Assembly (NCBI RefSeq): GCF_950023065.1
Contig: NC_088679.1
Coordinates: 64,356,001-64,420,000 of the forward strand
Reading direction: 5' to 3'
Length of the DNA: 64,000 bases
DNA from: Planococcus citri
Taxonomy: Eukaryota; Arthropoda; Insecta; Hemiptera; Pseudococcidae
Part shown: positions 63,937-64,000 of the stretch, piece by piece
Position numbering within the stretch: the first letter of the stretch is position 1
Layout of the letters: every line of letters begins with the position of its first letter
Made by a program: the position numbers and the translations under genes
Notes under the pieces: generated by a model
Database searches by the model: none
What the model was told of the DNA's origin: nothing
The model's input: the letters and a program-made list of their open reading frames with translations, nothing else

Positions 63937-64000
63937 ACTTGAAATATCATCCATTTCAGTAATAGATTGTTTGATTACTGCGATACCTACCAAAATGGAA

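Noticed and set aside
1..64000. tRNA, rRNA, CRISPR arrays, riboswitches
   Set aside because: No cloverleaf, rRNA core or spaced direct-repeat array could be recognised by reading. A tRNAscan or Rfam run would decide.

Overview
The window looks like a piece of an AT-rich insect nuclear genome, most likely a hemipteran (scale insect or mealybug type). The reasons are short GT/AG introns, one split gene that matches a membrane-protein family found in insects, many fold-back/MITE-type repeats, and constant scattering of the TAGGTA/TACCTA word. The species call is inference. There are no bacterial operons, ribosome binding sites, CRISPR arrays, or rRNA/tRNA genes that I can recognise.

Left block (1-16 kb), mostly minus strand. 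An intact 822-codon ORF (132-2600) combines a RING-H2-like finger, a coiled coil and an SGNH-hydrolase-like fold. A 152-codon orphan ORF follows at 3558-4016. At 7652-10806 there is a retroelement-like pair. ORF1 is an acidic, disordered protein. ORF2 lies in the -1 frame and carries an SGNH-like domain followed by a retropepsin (aspartic protease) domain. The two are linked by a textbook -1 ribosomal frameshift signal: slippery heptamer GGGAAAC, 6-nt spacer, H-type pseudoknot. No reverse transcriptase was found. A possible LTR with an adjacent primer-binding-like site lies at 14954-16003. Between these genes, decayed plus-strand RING-like exons and a cluster of hairpins occupy 4.5-6.75 kb.

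Middle block (16-31 kb). A 493-codon Ser-rich orphan gene sits at 17705-19186. The rest is degenerate AT-rich repeat, dispersed repeats, two copies of a 540-bp fold-back element, and a decayed arthropod multicopy gene at 27.4-27.95 kb.

Host gene (31.28-44.47 kb, plus). I assembled six exons whose splice phases all agree. They give a 597-residue two-pass membrane protein of the APD1-4_N/APD1-4_M (DUF4792/DUF4793) family. Its introns hold a 2.3-kb fold-back repeat, an A-rich tract and Tc1/mariner-like MITEs. A 5-codon upstream ORF ends one base before the start codon.

Right block (44.5-64 kb) is a graveyard of mobile DNA. It holds a 614-bp near-perfect palindrome, a Pif1-like helicase fragment, a broken RING/coiled-coil gene, a zinc-knuckle-like ORF, a Mutator-type transposase fragment running into a third SGNH-like domain, a fourth SGNH-like pseudogene interrupted by one in-frame TAG and one frameshift, a Harbinger-like MITE, and a segmental duplication that records the empty site of a 705-bp inverted-repeat element.

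The main theme is an SGNH-like domain family that recurs four times in different partnerships (RING and coil; retropepsin; broken copies). In the intact copies the usual GDS nucleophile motif reads GDG. This family, and its frameshift-linked fusion to a protease, is the best candidate for something undescribed.
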